Shown: positions 25,654 to 33,934, counted from the first letter of the stretch. The stretch is 51,600 bases of DNA from an uncultured Acetobacteraceae bacterium (GCA_903895595.1 CAITUP010000110.1:1-51600); one strand, 5' to 3'. The notes: a model not told the origin generated them from the sequence alone. Numbers and translations are program-made.

Positions 25654-25911
25654 TCAGCGATAGGGCGAGCTATCGTCGGCCGGCGTCCCCTCCGCCTGGG
25701 CGGCGGTCCGGCGGTCCACTTCCTGGCGCATGCGGGCCAGTTGCGCCGAGCCTCTGCGGTTGTCGGCGCCATGCGCCGCGAGCCAACGTGCCAGCTTGCG
25801 GTCCAGTACGCCCACCAACTCGACGGCGGTTTCGAGGTCGCCGTTGATACAGGCGTGTTGAAACGCGTCTTCGATGATGTCGTCGATCCGGCGCCTGTGG
25901 GTACGGTTCAA
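25654..25911 (-). CDS. Small hypothetical protein, TTG start, 85 aa
   Basis: The frame from TTG 25911 encodes a charged, helical protein (RRRIDDIIEDAFQHACINGDLETAVELVGVLDRKLARWL), and GGAG lies 5 bases upstream. There is no signal peptide or membrane segment. The same frame stays open upstream to a TAG at 26029-26031 and encodes plausible protein (...ISALTNPGPKVPHGRLEQ) but contains no ATG or GTG, so either TTG is the start or a rarer start is used. It sits between the phosphoesterase and SixA-like genes, all leftward. I do not recognise the family; the ACINGDLETAVEL segment recalls an alpha-helical repeat unit. Confidence 0.6.
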   Translation of the reverse strand: MNRTHRRRIDDIIEDAFQHACINGDLETAVELVGVLDRKLARWLAAHGADNRRGSAQLARMRQEVDRRTAAQAEGTPADDSSPYR

Positions 25912-26023
25912 CTGCTCCAGCCGACCGTGCGGGACCTTGGGCCCGGGGTTGGTCAGCGCGCTGATGAAGGTGGAGATCTTGGACAGAGGTCTGATCCGAT
26001 TGCCGCGTCGCGATACGTTGTTG

Positions 26024-26755
26024 CTATACTATTACAGGCTCCGTCCCCCGACCGCCAAGGGTTTTACGCTCGGGCAGATCGAGATCGATCCAGGATAAAT
26101 GCCCACCTTTGCCCGCGCCCGTGTCGAGAAATGTCGCCACGCCGCCGGCACGACCCTGCCGGCGGTAGGGGCGTCCATCGGTGCTGCGCCGGTCGTGCCC
26201 GCAATAGACTTCCACACCGGTCGGGATTTTGTCGACCCAGGCGAGGCTGCGTTCCGGGTATCCGTCGGGCTGGGTGCGACCTGTCGGTTCTCCATACAGT
26301 GCTCGGGATACCGCACCGGTCGGTCGGTCCAGCCCGTGTTCGGGCGAGGGCTGTTCCAGCATGGCGGGGTGGAAACCGCCGTGCACGAACAACGCCTCCC
26401 CCATCCGCAACCAGAAGGGGGCGCGGGTCGCCTCGATCCCGATTCGGGTGCGGGCGTCTTCGTCCAGTTGTGCGATCGTTCTGTTCAGAGTCGGGCCGGG
26501 ATCGGCGATCTGGCCGGCCAAGGCACGCGCCAGACGGAAATCGTGGTTGCCCAGGATGAACAGGCCCCTGCCCCGGTCGATCAGATCGAACATGATCCGC
26601 AGGGTGCCGGCGCTGTCCGGCCCGTTATCCACGAGATCGCCGAGCTGAATGACGAAACGGTCGGTGGCGGCCGCATAGCGGAACGCGGCGGTGTCGCCGT
26701 GGACATCGCCCACGACCCGAATACGGGCGGGCAGCGAGAGCGAGGGGTAGGACAT
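26024..26755 (-). CDS. Metallophosphoesterase (PPP/ApaH-PrpE-like)
   Basis: The 243-residue protein carries the calcineurin-like dimetal signature in order: VGDVHGD (15-21), LGDLVDNGP (38-46), LGNHD (68-72), then FVHGGFHP and a late CGHDRR His. That arrangement, with GDxxDxG-P and the GNHD followed by FRLA, fits PPP-type protein phosphatases and PrpE/ApaH dinucleoside tetraphosphatases. Substrates could be phosphoproteins or Ap4A. ATG 26755 gives MSYPSLSLPARIRVVGDVHG; an upstream ATG at 26785 would add 10 residues. Neither has a clear ribosome site. It diverges from selO. Confidence 0.85.
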   Translation of the reverse strand: MSYPSLSLPARIRVVGDVHGDTAAFRYAAATDRFVIQLGDLVDNGPDSAGTLRIMFDLIDRGRGLFILGNHDFRLARALAGQIADPGPTLNRTIAQLDEDARTRIGIEATRAPFWLRMGEALFVHGGFHPAMLEQPSPEHGLDRPTGAVSRALYGEPTGRTQPDGYPERSLAWVDKIPTGVEVYCGHDRRSTDGRPYRRQGRAGGVATFLDTGAGKGGHLSWIDLDLPERKTLGGRGTEPVIV

Positions 26756-26861
26756 CTTCGCGACACATACACCGTCGGCGAGCATGTTCGGAAGCAGATG
26801 TTACCGGCGGCGCGGCACGCTATATGAGTGGCCCCGGCTGCGTGCCACAGGAATCCAGGCC

Positions 26862-28325
26862 ATGACCGTCCAGTTCGCCTTCGACAACAGCTACGCCCGT
26901 CTGCCGGAGCGTTTCTACGCGCCATTGCCGCCGACTCCGGTCGCGCGGCCCAAGCTGATCCGGATCAACACGGCGCTCGCCGAACAGCTGGGGCTGGATG
27001 CCGACTGGCTGGCCAGCGAGGAGGGCGTGTCGGTGCTTTCGGGCAACCTTGTGCCCGATGGCGCCGCCTCGGTCGCGCTGGCCTATGCCGGTCACCAGTT
27101 CGGGCATTTCAATCCGCAGCTCGGCGACGGGCGGGCGATTCTGCTGGGCGAGGTCGTGGGGCGCGACGGGTTGCGTCGGGACATTCAATTGAAAGGCGCC
27201 GGACCGACGCCATTTTCCCGCCGCGGCGACGGGCGCGCGGCGCTGGGGCCGGTGCTGCGGGAATACCTGGTCAGCGAGGCGATGGCCGCACTCGGGCTGC
27301 CGACCACGCGGGCGTTGGCGGCCGTAACCACCGGGGAAGAGGTCGTGCGGGAGACCATGCTGCCGGGTGGGGTGCTGACACGGGTTGCCAGCAGCCATAT
27401 CCGGGTCGGGACATTCCAGTATTTCGCCGCGCGGGAAGATATGGAGGCGGTGCGGCTGCTCGCGGACCATGCCATCGCTCGGCATTATCCGGAGGCAGCG
27501 GAGGCGGAGAGCCCGTATCTGGCGTTTCTGGGCGCCGTCGCCGAACGGCAGGCGACGCTGATCGCGCGCTGGCTGTCGATCGGGTTCATCCATGGGGTGA
27601 TGAACACCGATAATTGCTCCGTCGCCGGGGAAACCATCGATTACGGACCGTGCGCGTTCATGGACGAGTATCACCCGGGGACGGTGTTCAGCTCCATCGA
27701 TCAGAATGCACGGTATGCTTATGGCAACCAGCCGAGCATCGGGCTGTGGAATGTGAGCCGGCTGGCGGAGACGCTGTTGCCGCTGATCGATGTCGATCAG
27801 GCGAAGGCGCTGGAGGCGGCGAAAGAGGTGCTGGGCGTCTATGGGCCGCGCTTCCATGCGGAATATGCGGGTTTGCTGCGCCGGAAGATCGGGTTGGCGG
27901 AGGCGCGGGAGGGCGATGACGATCTGGCGCAGGACCTGCTGAAGCTGATGATGGGGAACAATGCCGACTTCACGCTGACGTTCCGGCGCCTGGGGGAAGG
28001 CGACGGGTCGGTGGCGCGGGAGCAGTTTATGGATCCGGCCGCGTTCGACGCGTGGCACCGGCGTTGGTTGGAGCGGCTTGCCGCCGAGACCGTGCCGGCG
28101 GAGGTTCGGCGCACGGCGATGCGGGGGATCAACCCGGCGTTTATTCCTCGGAACCACTTGGTGGAGGCCGCGCTGAACGCGGCGATCGCACACGGGGATT
28201 TCGGCCCGTTCGAGGAGATGCTGGGCGTGTTGTCGCGGCCCTACGACGATCGGCCGGGTGCGGAACGGTATATGGAGCCGCCGCTGGAGTCGGAGCGGGT
28301 GCGGCAGACGTTCTGCGGGACGTAG
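26862..28325 (+). CDS. selO: Protein adenylyltransferase SelO (YdiU/UPF0061 family)
   Basis: SelO is a pseudokinase that transfers AMP from ATP to hydroxyl groups of redox-related proteins. The 487-residue length is normal. Family segments are obvious: FDNSYARLPERFYAPLPPTPV (7-27, shown here as a segment), YAGHQFGHFNPQLGDGRAILLGE, DIQLKGAGPTPFSRRGDGRAALGPVLREYLVSEAM as the ATP-binding region, SSHIRVGTFQYFA, and HGVMNTDNCSVAGETIDYGPCAF with the metal-binding Asn/Asp residues. Bacterial SelO lacks the selenocysteine of animal forms; here the C-terminus ends RQTFCGT, with a Cys at that site. It starts at ATG 26862. AT-richer accessory DNA follows it. Confidence 0.97.
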   Translation: MTVQFAFDNSYARLPERFYAPLPPTPVARPKLIRINTALAEQLGLDADWLASEEGVSVLSGNLVPDGAASVALAYAGHQFGHFNPQLGDGRAILLGEVVGRDGLRRDIQLKGAGPTPFSRRGDGRAALGPVLREYLVSEAMAALGLPTTRALAAVTTGEEVVRETMLPGGVLTRVASSHIRVGTFQYFAAREDMEAVRLLADHAIARHYPEAAEAESPYLAFLGAVAERQATLIARWLSIGFIHGVMNTDNCSVAGETIDYGPCAFMDEYHPGTVFSSIDQNARYAYGNQPSIGLWNVSRLAETLLPLIDVDQAKALEAAKEVLGVYGPRFHAEYAGLLRRKIGLAEAREGDDDLAQDLLKLMMGNNADFTLTFRRLGEGDGSVAREQFMDPAAFDAWHRRWLERLAAETVPAEVRRTAMRGINPAFIPRNHLVEAALNAAIAHGDFGPFEEMLGVLSRPYDDRPGAERYMEPPLESERVRQTFCGT

Positions 28326-28409
28326 GCGGCGTTTCGCGGCTGCGCCCAGTTCCAGACCGAGCGACTTTAGTGCTGAACACACGGTATTCGGGCGCCCGCC
28401 CGATAAAAG

Positions 28410-28423
28410 ATACGACATCGTAT
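28410..28423. promoter_or_regulatory. Palindrome just before the interrupted effector-like gene
   Basis: ATACGA (28410-28415) and TCGTAT (28418-28423) are a perfect 6-bp inverted repeat with a 2-base spacer, in AT-rich sequence 7 bases before the GGAGG ribosome site (28430-28434) of the next gene. The position is that of an operator overlapping the transcription start. No regulator gene is adjacent. Confidence 0.45.
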
Positions 28424-28440
28424 ATTATCGGAGGACACAG

Positions 28441-29292
28441 TTGTTCAATCTGTTGATGCGCGCCAGCCTTTGGGGCAATGGGCATGGTACGTTTCCCAAA
28501 GACCGTATGTTCGAATTTACAGATCCAGCGGTCAGTGCGTGCTTCCAAAAGGGCACCGATCCGATATTCGATGAACTGATCAAACTCCCCTGTTTGTTCA
28601 TGTAGGAAGGCCAGGGTGCGGAAATCGCCCAGGTCGGGTGGATCAACCGCGCAAGCGTCATTGGTGGCGATGTGTCTCTTGAATACACATACGCAACTGG
28701 CATCGGGTCGCTGCTGAACAGCGATATCATGGCAAAGCGGCAGCAATTTGGGATGGCACGCGCCAGGCGTGGCATCGATTGGGAGTTCTCCCATACATAT
28801 TGGGCCGTCAAGGACATCGACCTGTTCCGGGTGCTGCTTCGCGAATCAAAGCCGCCCCGCCAGCATCCAACCGTCTTCACGATCCCTGATCATGAGACCA
28901 TCGACCAAACGCTAGCCTCGGCCATGATACCCTTCGATTCGAAGTTTAATCCGGTATTCGATACCCTGACGGATGCCGCTTCGGCCGTAGGACTTTCGTG
29001 CCGTCGCGCCGACGAATTTTGGGAACACCATTCAGTTATTGCCGATGTGATCGCTCTTATCGACAGATCCCGTGTCGTCATCTGCGACTGTACCGGCAAA
29101 AACCCTAATGTGTTTTATGAGATCGGTATCGCACACACCTTAGGGCGCGAGGTTATTTTAATCGCGCAGAGCGAGGCCGACGTCCCCTTCGACCTGCGGC
29201 ACCTACATTTTGTAGAATACGTCAATAGCGACCAAGGTCTCCGGGATTTACAAGCAAAAATAGAAGCAAGGCTCCTGACACTCGTGTCATGA
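28441..29292 (+). pseudogene. Nucleoside-deoxyribosyltransferase/TIR-like domain protein interrupted by one in-frame TAG
   Basis: A single reading frame runs from TTG 28441 (GGAGG six bases upstream) to 29292, broken only by TAG at 28603-28605 (codon 55). Upstream of the stop is MFNLLMRASLWGNGHGTFPK...DELIKLPCLFM, and downstream EGQGAEIAQVGWINR continues the same domain. In homologues I recall, the broken position is Tyr in a LF-x-YEG motif, one base from TAG. A linker with WEFSHTYWAVKDIDLFRVL follows (residues about 114-131). The C-terminal domain (about 160-283) has MIPFDSKFNPVFDTL, RADEFWE and the hallmark VVICDCTGKNPNVFYEIGIAH (Asp216, Glu227, His232 nearby), a nucleoside-deoxyribosyltransferase/SLOG-TIR-like fold often found in presumed defence or stress effectors. 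A shorter product from GTG 28672 could still be made. Base use is AT-richer than its neighbours, suggesting acquisition. Confidence 0.75.
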
Positions 29293-29350
29293 CCCCTCGG
29301 TATGTACCCACCCGGGCCCCAAAGGTTTTGGTTACCGGGGGACTGGTCGG

Positions 29351-29641
29351 CTACGTCCTCTTGGTCGGTCGCCGTGCCATATGCCGTACACGCAGTATCC
29401 GAACCTCTTTCTGACGCACGATCCGGTATCGAATAATATACGGATATGCGGTAACCAGTTCGCGCATAGTGGTGTTCGGTATGGGCCGCCCACGATGCGG
29501 GAAATGCGACAAGCTGTCGCCCGCCTCAACCAACCCCGCAGCCAAGACCATCGCAGCCCGCGGATTGAAGTCCATCAAGTACGCCGTCGCCTTCGCGACT
29601 TCACGCAAGGCGCGAGGGGACCATATAACCAACACGCTCAA
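29351..29641 (-). CDS. RelE/ParE-family toxin
   Basis: The protein has about 96 residues. The ParE fold is shown by WSPRALREVAKATAYLMDFNPRAA at the N-terminus (W-S-P-x-A-x-x-D/E type), FPHRGRPIPNTTMRELVTAYPYIIRYRIV in the middle and VRILRVRHMARRP at the C-terminus, the standard toxin core that inhibits gyrase (ParE) or cleaves mRNA (RelE). The start is probably TTG 29641, which overlaps the antitoxin stop as TTGA; an ATG at 29689 would give 16 extra residues inside the antitoxin gene. It is co-transcribed with the antitoxin upstream and is the first of two such pairs in this window. Confidence 0.85.
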   Translation of the reverse strand: MSVLVIWSPRALREVAKATAYLMDFNPRAAMVLAAGLVEAGDSLSHFPHRGRPIPNTTMRELVTAYPYIIRYRIVRQKEVRILRVRHMARRPTKRT

Positions 29642-29817
29642 GCGACCGGTGGTGGGACCTGCTCGCCCGCCGCCAGCTTCAGCAGCCATTCCCGCACTCG
29701 TTCGTGCGGAATGCCAAACCCAGCTTCGATTTCAGCGTCGGCTTCCGCGTCTGCGATCGCCTCCGAAGCGTCATCCTGGGGTAGATCGAGAATCGACATC
29801 GGACTGACTCTGGTCAT
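29638..29817 (-). CDS. Antitoxin of RelE/ParE module (short acidic protein)
   Basis: The 59-residue acidic protein (MTRVSPMSILDLPQDDASE...) contains EAIADAEADAEIEAGFGIPHERVREWLLKLAAGE, the C-terminal part typical of antitoxins that pair with ParE-like toxins (the I-x-x-G-x-x-I/V-P-H-x-x-V-x-x-W-L pattern). It would wrap around and neutralise the toxin and possibly repress its own promoter. GGGAG lies about 8 bases before ATG 29817. Its TGA overlaps the TTG of the toxin gene. It has no clear N-terminal DNA-binding domain. Confidence 0.8.
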   Translation of the reverse strand: MTRVSPMSILDLPQDDASEAIADAEADAEIEAGFGIPHERVREWLLKLAAGEQVPPPVA

Positions 29818-29910
29818 CGGAACGCTCCCGTGCTGGCGTTCTCTTACCATTCGCCGCGGGGCGGGTGAAGCAAATCGTGACCTGCCCATTCACCCGCCAT
29901 CAGTGCTGCC

Positions 29911-30324
29911 TTACGCCGCCGGTTCGGCCGCCGCTGCCGGCGCAACCGCCGGCGCGACGGCGATCACGCGCGCCTTCTCGGCGATACGCGCCGATTTGCC
30001 GCTGCGGCCACGCAGGTAATACAGCTTCGCGCGACGGACATCGCCGCGGCGAACCACGGTGATATCGGCGATCGTCGGCGCGTACAGCGGGAACACACGC
30101 TCCACGCCTTCGCCGTAGCTGATCTTGCGAATGGTGAAATTGCTGTTCAGGCCCTTGTTCGAACGCGCGATGCACACGCCCTCGAACGCCTGGATGCGGG
30201 ACCGGTCGCCTTCGATGACCTTGACCGAAACGCGAACCGTATCGCCGGCGCCGAATTCCGGCACCGGGCGGCCGGCGACCAGCTTCTGCATCTGTTCGGC
30301 TTCGAATTGCTGGATGATGTTCAT
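29911..30324 (-). CDS. rplS: 50S ribosomal protein L19
   Basis: L19 sits at the 30S-50S interface. The 137-residue protein has the conserved [33 protein letters not shown] region and [13 protein letters not shown]...[30 protein letters not shown]. The C-terminal Ala/Pro-rich tail (about 118-137) is a common alphaproteobacterial extension. ATG 30322-30324 overlaps the trmD stop as ATGA; the open frame upstream is trmD read in another frame. It is the last gene of ffh-rpsP-rimM-trmD-rplS. Confidence 0.98.
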   Translation of the reverse strand: MNIIQQFEAEQMQKLVAGRPVPEFGAGDTVRVSVKVIEGDRSRIQAFEGVCIARSNKGLNSNFTIRKISYGEGVERVFPLYAPTIADITVVRRGDVRRAKLYYLRGRSGKSARIAEKARVIAVAPAVAPAAAAEPAA

Positions 30325-31031
30325 CGCTGATTGATCCTTGTGTCTTGGTGGGTGCGCCGCGCGGCCCAAAGGTCGGGGCGGCGGAGTTGGGTGATGTGTT
30401 CGGATTCCGCCTGACGCCATGCGGCGACGGCGGCGTGGTGACCGGACAGAAGCACGTCCGGCACCGCTCTGCCGGCCCATTCGGCCGGCCGCGTGTAATG
30501 CGGATATTCCAGCAGCCCGGCCGAGAAGCTTTCCTCCTCGGCGCTGTCCGCCGCGCCCATGACCCCCGGCAGCAGCCGGACGACGGCATCCAGCAGCACA
30601 AGTGCCGCCAGTTCCCCGCCCGACAGCACGTAGTCGCCGATGGAGATTTCATCCATGCCGCGCGCGTCGATGACCCGTTGATCGAGGCCCTCGTAGCGCC
30701 CGCACAGCAGAATTACACCGTCGCCGGCCGCGAAGCGTTTCGCCTCCGGTTGCGTAAAGCGCCGGCCGCGCGGGCTGAGGTAGATCAGCGGTCGCCCGTC
30801 CGCGACGGATGCCAGGGCGGCATCCACCACATCCGGCCGCATCACCATACCGGCGCCGCCCCCGAACGGGGTGTCGTCCACCTTCCGGTGGCGACCTTGG
30901 CCGAAATCGCGAATATCGGTGACATCCAGCGACCAGATGCCGCCGTCCATAGCTCGGCCGGCCAGGGACTGGCCGAGCGAACCCGGGAACATGTCGGGGA
31001 ACAGCGTCAGGACGGAGGCGCGCCAGCTCAT
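30321..31031 (-). CDS. trmD: tRNA (guanine-N1)-methyltransferase
   Basis: TrmD methylates G37 next to the anticodon of tRNAs for Leu, Pro and Arg with SAM, preventing frameshifts. The 236-residue SPOUT protein shows [36 protein letters not shown] (50-65), [23 protein letters not shown] and the knot segment [18 protein letters not shown]. The C-terminal region carries HYTRP and VLLSGHH. It overlaps rimM and rplS by 4 bases each (ATGA). Confidence 0.98.
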   Translation of the reverse strand: MSWRASVLTLFPDMFPGSLGQSLAGRAMDGGIWSLDVTDIRDFGQGRHRKVDDTPFGGGAGMVMRPDVVDAALASVADGRPLIYLSPRGRRFTQPEAKRFAAGDGVILLCGRYEGLDQRVIDARGMDEISIGDYVLSGGELAALVLLDAVVRLLPGVMGAADSAEEESFSAGLLEYPHYTRPAEWAGRAVPDVLLSGHHAAVAAWRQAESEHITQLRRPDLWAARRTHQDTRINQR

Positions 31032-31561
31032 GCGGCTGCCGCCCCTTCGGCGGTAACGAGCACTTCTTCCGGCAGAGCGACGACGATCCGGCGCGCCGGG
31101 ATATCGACTTCCGGCACGCAGGCGCGGGTGAACGGCACGATCGCGGGCTTGGGGCCTTCGATCTCCAGGCTGGCGCCGGCGCCGTAGTCGTGTACGGTCG
31201 CGACGGTGCCCAGGGTTTCCCCGGCGGCATCGACGGCGGTCAGCCCGACCAGATCGGCGAGGTAGAATTCGTCCTCATCCGGCGGCGGCAGAAGCGACCG
31301 GTCGATGAAGAGTTCCACGTTCGTCAGCTTTTCCGCGGCGGTGCGGTTGGCGACTTTGACCGGGGTTCCGTCGATGACTTCGCGAAGTTCCGCGATGCCA
31401 TCGCTGGTCCAACGCACGGCAAACAACCGCCCATCCGCGCTGGACAAGGGTCCATACGCGGTCAGATCGGCGGGATCGGCGGTGTGACTGGTCACATGTA
31501 CCCGGCCGCTAACGCCATGCGGCCGGCCGATCACGCCCAACAGGATGCGGTTGTCGGGCAT
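31028..31561 (-). CDS. rimM: Ribosome maturation factor RimM
   Basis: RimM helps 30S assembly by binding S19. The 177-residue protein has the N-terminal beta-barrel ([19 protein letters not shown], 9-27) and the PRC-barrel C-terminal half ([45 protein letters not shown]). It lies between rpsP (7 bases) and trmD (4-base overlap), the usual place. Confidence 0.97.
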   Translation of the reverse strand: MPDNRILLGVIGRPHGVSGRVHVTSHTADPADLTAYGPLSSADGRLFAVRWTSDGIAELREVIDGTPVKVANRTAAEKLTNVELFIDRSLLPPPDEDEFYLADLVGLTAVDAAGETLGTVATVHDYGAGASLEIEGPKPAIVPFTRACVPEVDIPARRIVVALPEEVLVTAEGAAAA

Positions 31562-31568
31562 TCAGGTA

Positions 31569-31913
31569 TTAGCCAGCCGCCGCGGCAGCGGCTTCCTTGG
31601 CCCGTTCCTGCGCCTTTTTCTTCGGCGCGGACTGGTGCGGCTGTTCGTTCCAGGTCGGCATGGGGATGATCCCCGCCTTGCCCAGGAAGCGCGCGACGCG
31701 GTCGGTCGCCACGGCGCCGTGCTCGATCCAGTGCGCGATACGTTCGTTCACCAGACGCACGCGATCGGCGTGTTCGGCGGGCAGCATCGGGTTGTAGCTG
31801 CCGACACGCTCGATAAAGCGGCCATCGCGCGGGCTGCGGCTGTCCGCGATCACGATGTGATAGTAGGGGCGCTTTTTGGCGCCGGCGCGTGCCAGCCGGA
31901 TTTTGATACCCAT
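31569..31913 (-). CDS. rpsP: 30S ribosomal protein S16
   Basis: S16 is an early-binding 30S assembly protein. The 114-residue sequence starts with the near-invariant [20 protein letters not shown], followed by [19 protein letters not shown] and [20 protein letters not shown]. The C-terminal Lys/Ala-rich tail is longer than in E. coli (82 residues), as is common in alphaproteobacteria. It follows ffh by 22 bases. Confidence 0.98.
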   Translation of the reverse strand: MGIKIRLARAGAKKRPYYHIVIADSRSPRDGRFIERVGSYNPMLPAEHADRVRLVNERIAHWIEHGAVATDRVARFLGKAGIIPMPTWNEQPHQSAPKKKAQERAKEAAAAAAG

Positions 31914-31935
31914 CGTATCGATACTCCTTGATTAT

Positions 31936-33318
31936 TCAGAATGGTCTGCGGTTGCCGGGCATTTGGCGTTGAGGCATCAGGGCACCGATGCCCTGGCGCA
32001 TCAGGCCTTTCTGCCCGAGCTTGTTCATGCGTTTCATCATGGTGGTCATGTCGTCGAACTGCTTGAGCAGTTTGTTGACATCCTGCACCGTTACACCCGA
32101 TCCGGCCGCAATACGCTTTTTGCGGCTGGCTTTGATGATATCCGGCGCCTTGCGTTCCTTCATCGTCATCGATGAGATAATCGCCGCTTGGCGCTTGAGG
32201 ATCTTGTTGTCGATATTGGCGTCTTCAAGCTGTTGCTTGATTTTCCCGACGCCGGGCAGCATGCCGAGCAGACCGGTGAGACTGCCCATTTTGCTGATTT
32301 GTTTGAGCTGGTTGGCGAAGTCCTCCAGATCGAATTTTCCCGAGGTCATGCGCTTGGCGAGACGTTCCGCCTCCGCCTGATCGACGTTCTCGGAAACTTT
32401 TTCGACGAGGCCGACGATGTCGCCCATGCCGAGGATGCGGCCAGCGACGCGTTCGGGGTGGAAATCCTCCAGCGCGTCCTGCTTTTCGCCGACGCCGACC
32501 AGCTTGATCGGGGCGCCGGTGACGAAGCGCATCGACAGCGCCGCGCCGCCGCGGGCGTCGCCGTCCATGCGGGTCATGACGATGCCGGTGATGCCCAACG
32601 CGTCGTTGAAGGCTTTCGCGGTGTTGACGGCGTCCTGGCCGGTCATGGCATCGACGACCAGCAGCGTTTCCGCCGGCCGGGTCGCGGCCCGGACCGCCTT
32701 GACTTCCTCCATCAGGACTTCGTCGATCGACAACCGGCCGGCGGTGTCGAGGATGACGATGTCGAAGCCTTCGCGCCGCGCGGTGTCCATGGCGCGATTG
32801 GCGATTTGCACCGGCGTCTGACCGGGGACGATCTCCAGGCTGGGGACCTGCGCCTGTTCGGCCAACTGCGCCAACTGCAATTGCGCGGCCGGGCGCTGGG
32901 TATCCAGGCTGGCCAGCAGTACTTTCTTCTTCAGCCGGTCGCGGAAGCGCAGCGCCAGCTTGCCCGATGTCGTGGTTTTGCCGGAGCCTTGCAGACCCAC
33001 CATCAGGATAGGAACGGGCGCGGCAGCGTTCAGGTTGATGGGGACCGCGCCTTCGCCGCCCAGGGATTCGATCAGGACGTCGTTGACAATCTTGACGACC
33101 TGCTGGCCGGGGGTGACCGAGGACAGAACCTCGGCGCCGATCGCACGTTCCCGCACTTTTAGGATGAAGTCGCGGACCACCGGCAGCGCGACGTCGGCAT
33201 CCAGCAACGCGAGGCGGACTTCGCGCAGCGCTTCGCCCACATCGGCTTCGTTCAGCGCGCCACGGCGGCGCAGCTTATCGAAAACGCCCGAAAGTTTGTC
33301 CGAAAGTGCTTCGAACAC
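31936..33318 (-). CDS. ffh: Signal recognition particle protein Ffh (GTPase)
   Basis: Ffh binds 4.5S RNA and signal peptides and directs nascent membrane proteins to FtsY. The 460-residue protein has the N domain (1-85), the GTPase domain with GLQGSGKTTTSGKLA (108-122), DTQRPAAQLQLAQLA, DTAGRLSID (G3) and a TRMDGDARGGAAL segment, and the Met-rich M domain (about 310-460, MGSLTGLLGMLPG, MTTMMKRMNKLG) for signal peptides and RNA. The best start is GTG 33318, giving MFEALSDKLSGVF with AGGGG about 9 bases upstream; an in-frame ATG at 33366 would add 16 atypical residues. It is the first gene of the ribosome block. Two GC hairpins lie in its leader (33384-33400, 33402-33423). Confidence 0.97.
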   Translation of the reverse strand: MFEALSDKLSGVFDKLRRRGALNEADVGEALREVRLALLDADVALPVVRDFILKVRERAIGAEVLSSVTPGQQVVKIVNDVLIESLGGEGAVPINLNAAAPVPILMVGLQGSGKTTTSGKLALRFRDRLKKKVLLASLDTQRPAAQLQLAQLAEQAQVPSLEIVPGQTPVQIANRAMDTARREGFDIVILDTAGRLSIDEVLMEEVKAVRAATRPAETLLVVDAMTGQDAVNTAKAFNDALGITGIVMTRMDGDARGGAALSMRFVTGAPIKLVGVGEKQDALEDFHPERVAGRILGMGDIVGLVEKVSENVDQAEAERLAKRMTSGKFDLEDFANQLKQISKMGSLTGLLGMLPGVGKIKQQLEDANIDNKILKRQAAIISSMTMKERKAPDIIKASRKKRIAAGSGVTVQDVNKLLKQFDDMTTMMKRMNKLGQKGLMRQGIGALMPQRQMPGNRRPF

Positions 33319-33504
33319 GGATGCGACCCCTAACCCACAACGAAGAACGCGCCGCTGCGCGAACACTCGCGGAGCGGCGTAGCCCCCGCGTTCGGCGGGG
33401 ACCGGACAGTCAGACTGTGCCGGATGACGGGCTTATGACGGTGCCGACGGCGGGAGTCAACGATTGGCTTGCATTCGGCCGGCGGCGAGGGTTAGGGTCG
33501 GGTC

Positions 33505-33555
33505 ATGAACTTCCGTTCGAACACCATCGCGCGAATTAGCCACCCGGCTGCCTGA
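33505..33555 (+). CDS. Possible 16-residue leader peptide
   Basis: ATG 33505 opens a 16-codon frame (MNFRSNTIARISHPAA) ending at TGA 33553-33555. Its last codons and stop form the left arm and loop of the hairpin at 33543-33564. That geometry, a short ORF running into a strong hairpin about 50 bases before a gene, resembles attenuator leaders, where a stalled ribosome changes RNA folding. The peptide has two Ile codons but no obvious run of one amino acid. The only Shine-Dalgarno candidate is weak (GGGTTAGGGTCGGG upstream). It may be chance. Confidence 0.35.
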   Translation: MNFRSNTIARISHPAA

Positions 33556-33564
33556 GCAGCCGGG
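33543..33564 (+). promoter_or_regulatory. Strong hairpin before the ACT-like gene
   Basis: CCCGGCTGC (33543-33551) and GCAGCCGGG (33556-33564) form a 9-bp perfect stem with a 4-base CTGA loop. TTATTTT follows at 33574-33580, 9 bases after the stem, so it could act as a weak terminator or attenuator for the gene at 33608. The stem overlaps the end of the candidate leader peptide. Confidence 0.7.
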
Positions 33565-33607
33565 CGTCGCCGCTTATTTTCGTGTTTGGGTTCCGGAGTT
33601 CCGTTCC

Positions 33608-33934
33608 ATGTCAGTTGCTGTGTGTTTTGTACTTGACGCCGATGCGTCGCCTGGGCTGTTGCCGCGCGTTTTACAACCTTTCGCCAAGCGGGATTTGATC
33701 CCGGACCGGATGCGGTCGGTGCGCTCCGGGGATGGGGTGCGGGTGGAGATCGCGATGGATGCGATGCCGGAGGGCGAGGTGCATCTGGTGGCGGGGAATT
33801 TGCGGCAGATCGTTGGGGTGTGGGGGGTAGCCGTCCAGCCACAACGGCGGAAACTGGGGGCGCTGAAGGGCCAGATTTGGATGGCGCCGGATTTCGACGA
33901 AACACCGGCCGACATGGTTGCCGCGATGGGGTAG
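33608..33934 (+). CDS. ACT-like domain protein, 108 aa
   Basis: The N-terminal 75 residues fit an ACT-type ferredoxin-like fold: FVLDADASPGLLPRVLQPFAKRDLIPDRMRS recalls the strand-helix start of ACT domains (with the D-x-P-G-L-L turn), followed by VRVEIAMDAMPEGEVHLVAGNLRQIVGVWGVAV. ACT domains bind amino acids and regulate enzymes; the closest general resemblance is to small regulatory subunits of acetolactate synthase, but no catalytic subunit gene adjoins it. The C-terminal tail (about 76-108) is unassigned. GGAG lies about 9 bases before ATG 33608. It is preceded by a hairpin and possible leader peptide. Confidence 0.6.
   Translation: MSVAVCFVLDADASPGLLPRVLQPFAKRDLIPDRMRSVRSGDGVRVEIAMDAMPEGEVHLVAGNLRQIVGVWGVAVQPQRRKLGALKGQIWMAPDFDETPADMVAAMG

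Noticed and set aside
33384-33423. Two GC hairpins in the ffh leader as a possible riboswitch
   Set aside because: They are simple GC palindromes with no recognised riboswitch core; noted under ffh only.
33306-33539. 77-codon rightward frame in the ffh leader region
   Set aside because: No ribosome site, no recognisable composition, and it overlaps the ffh start.
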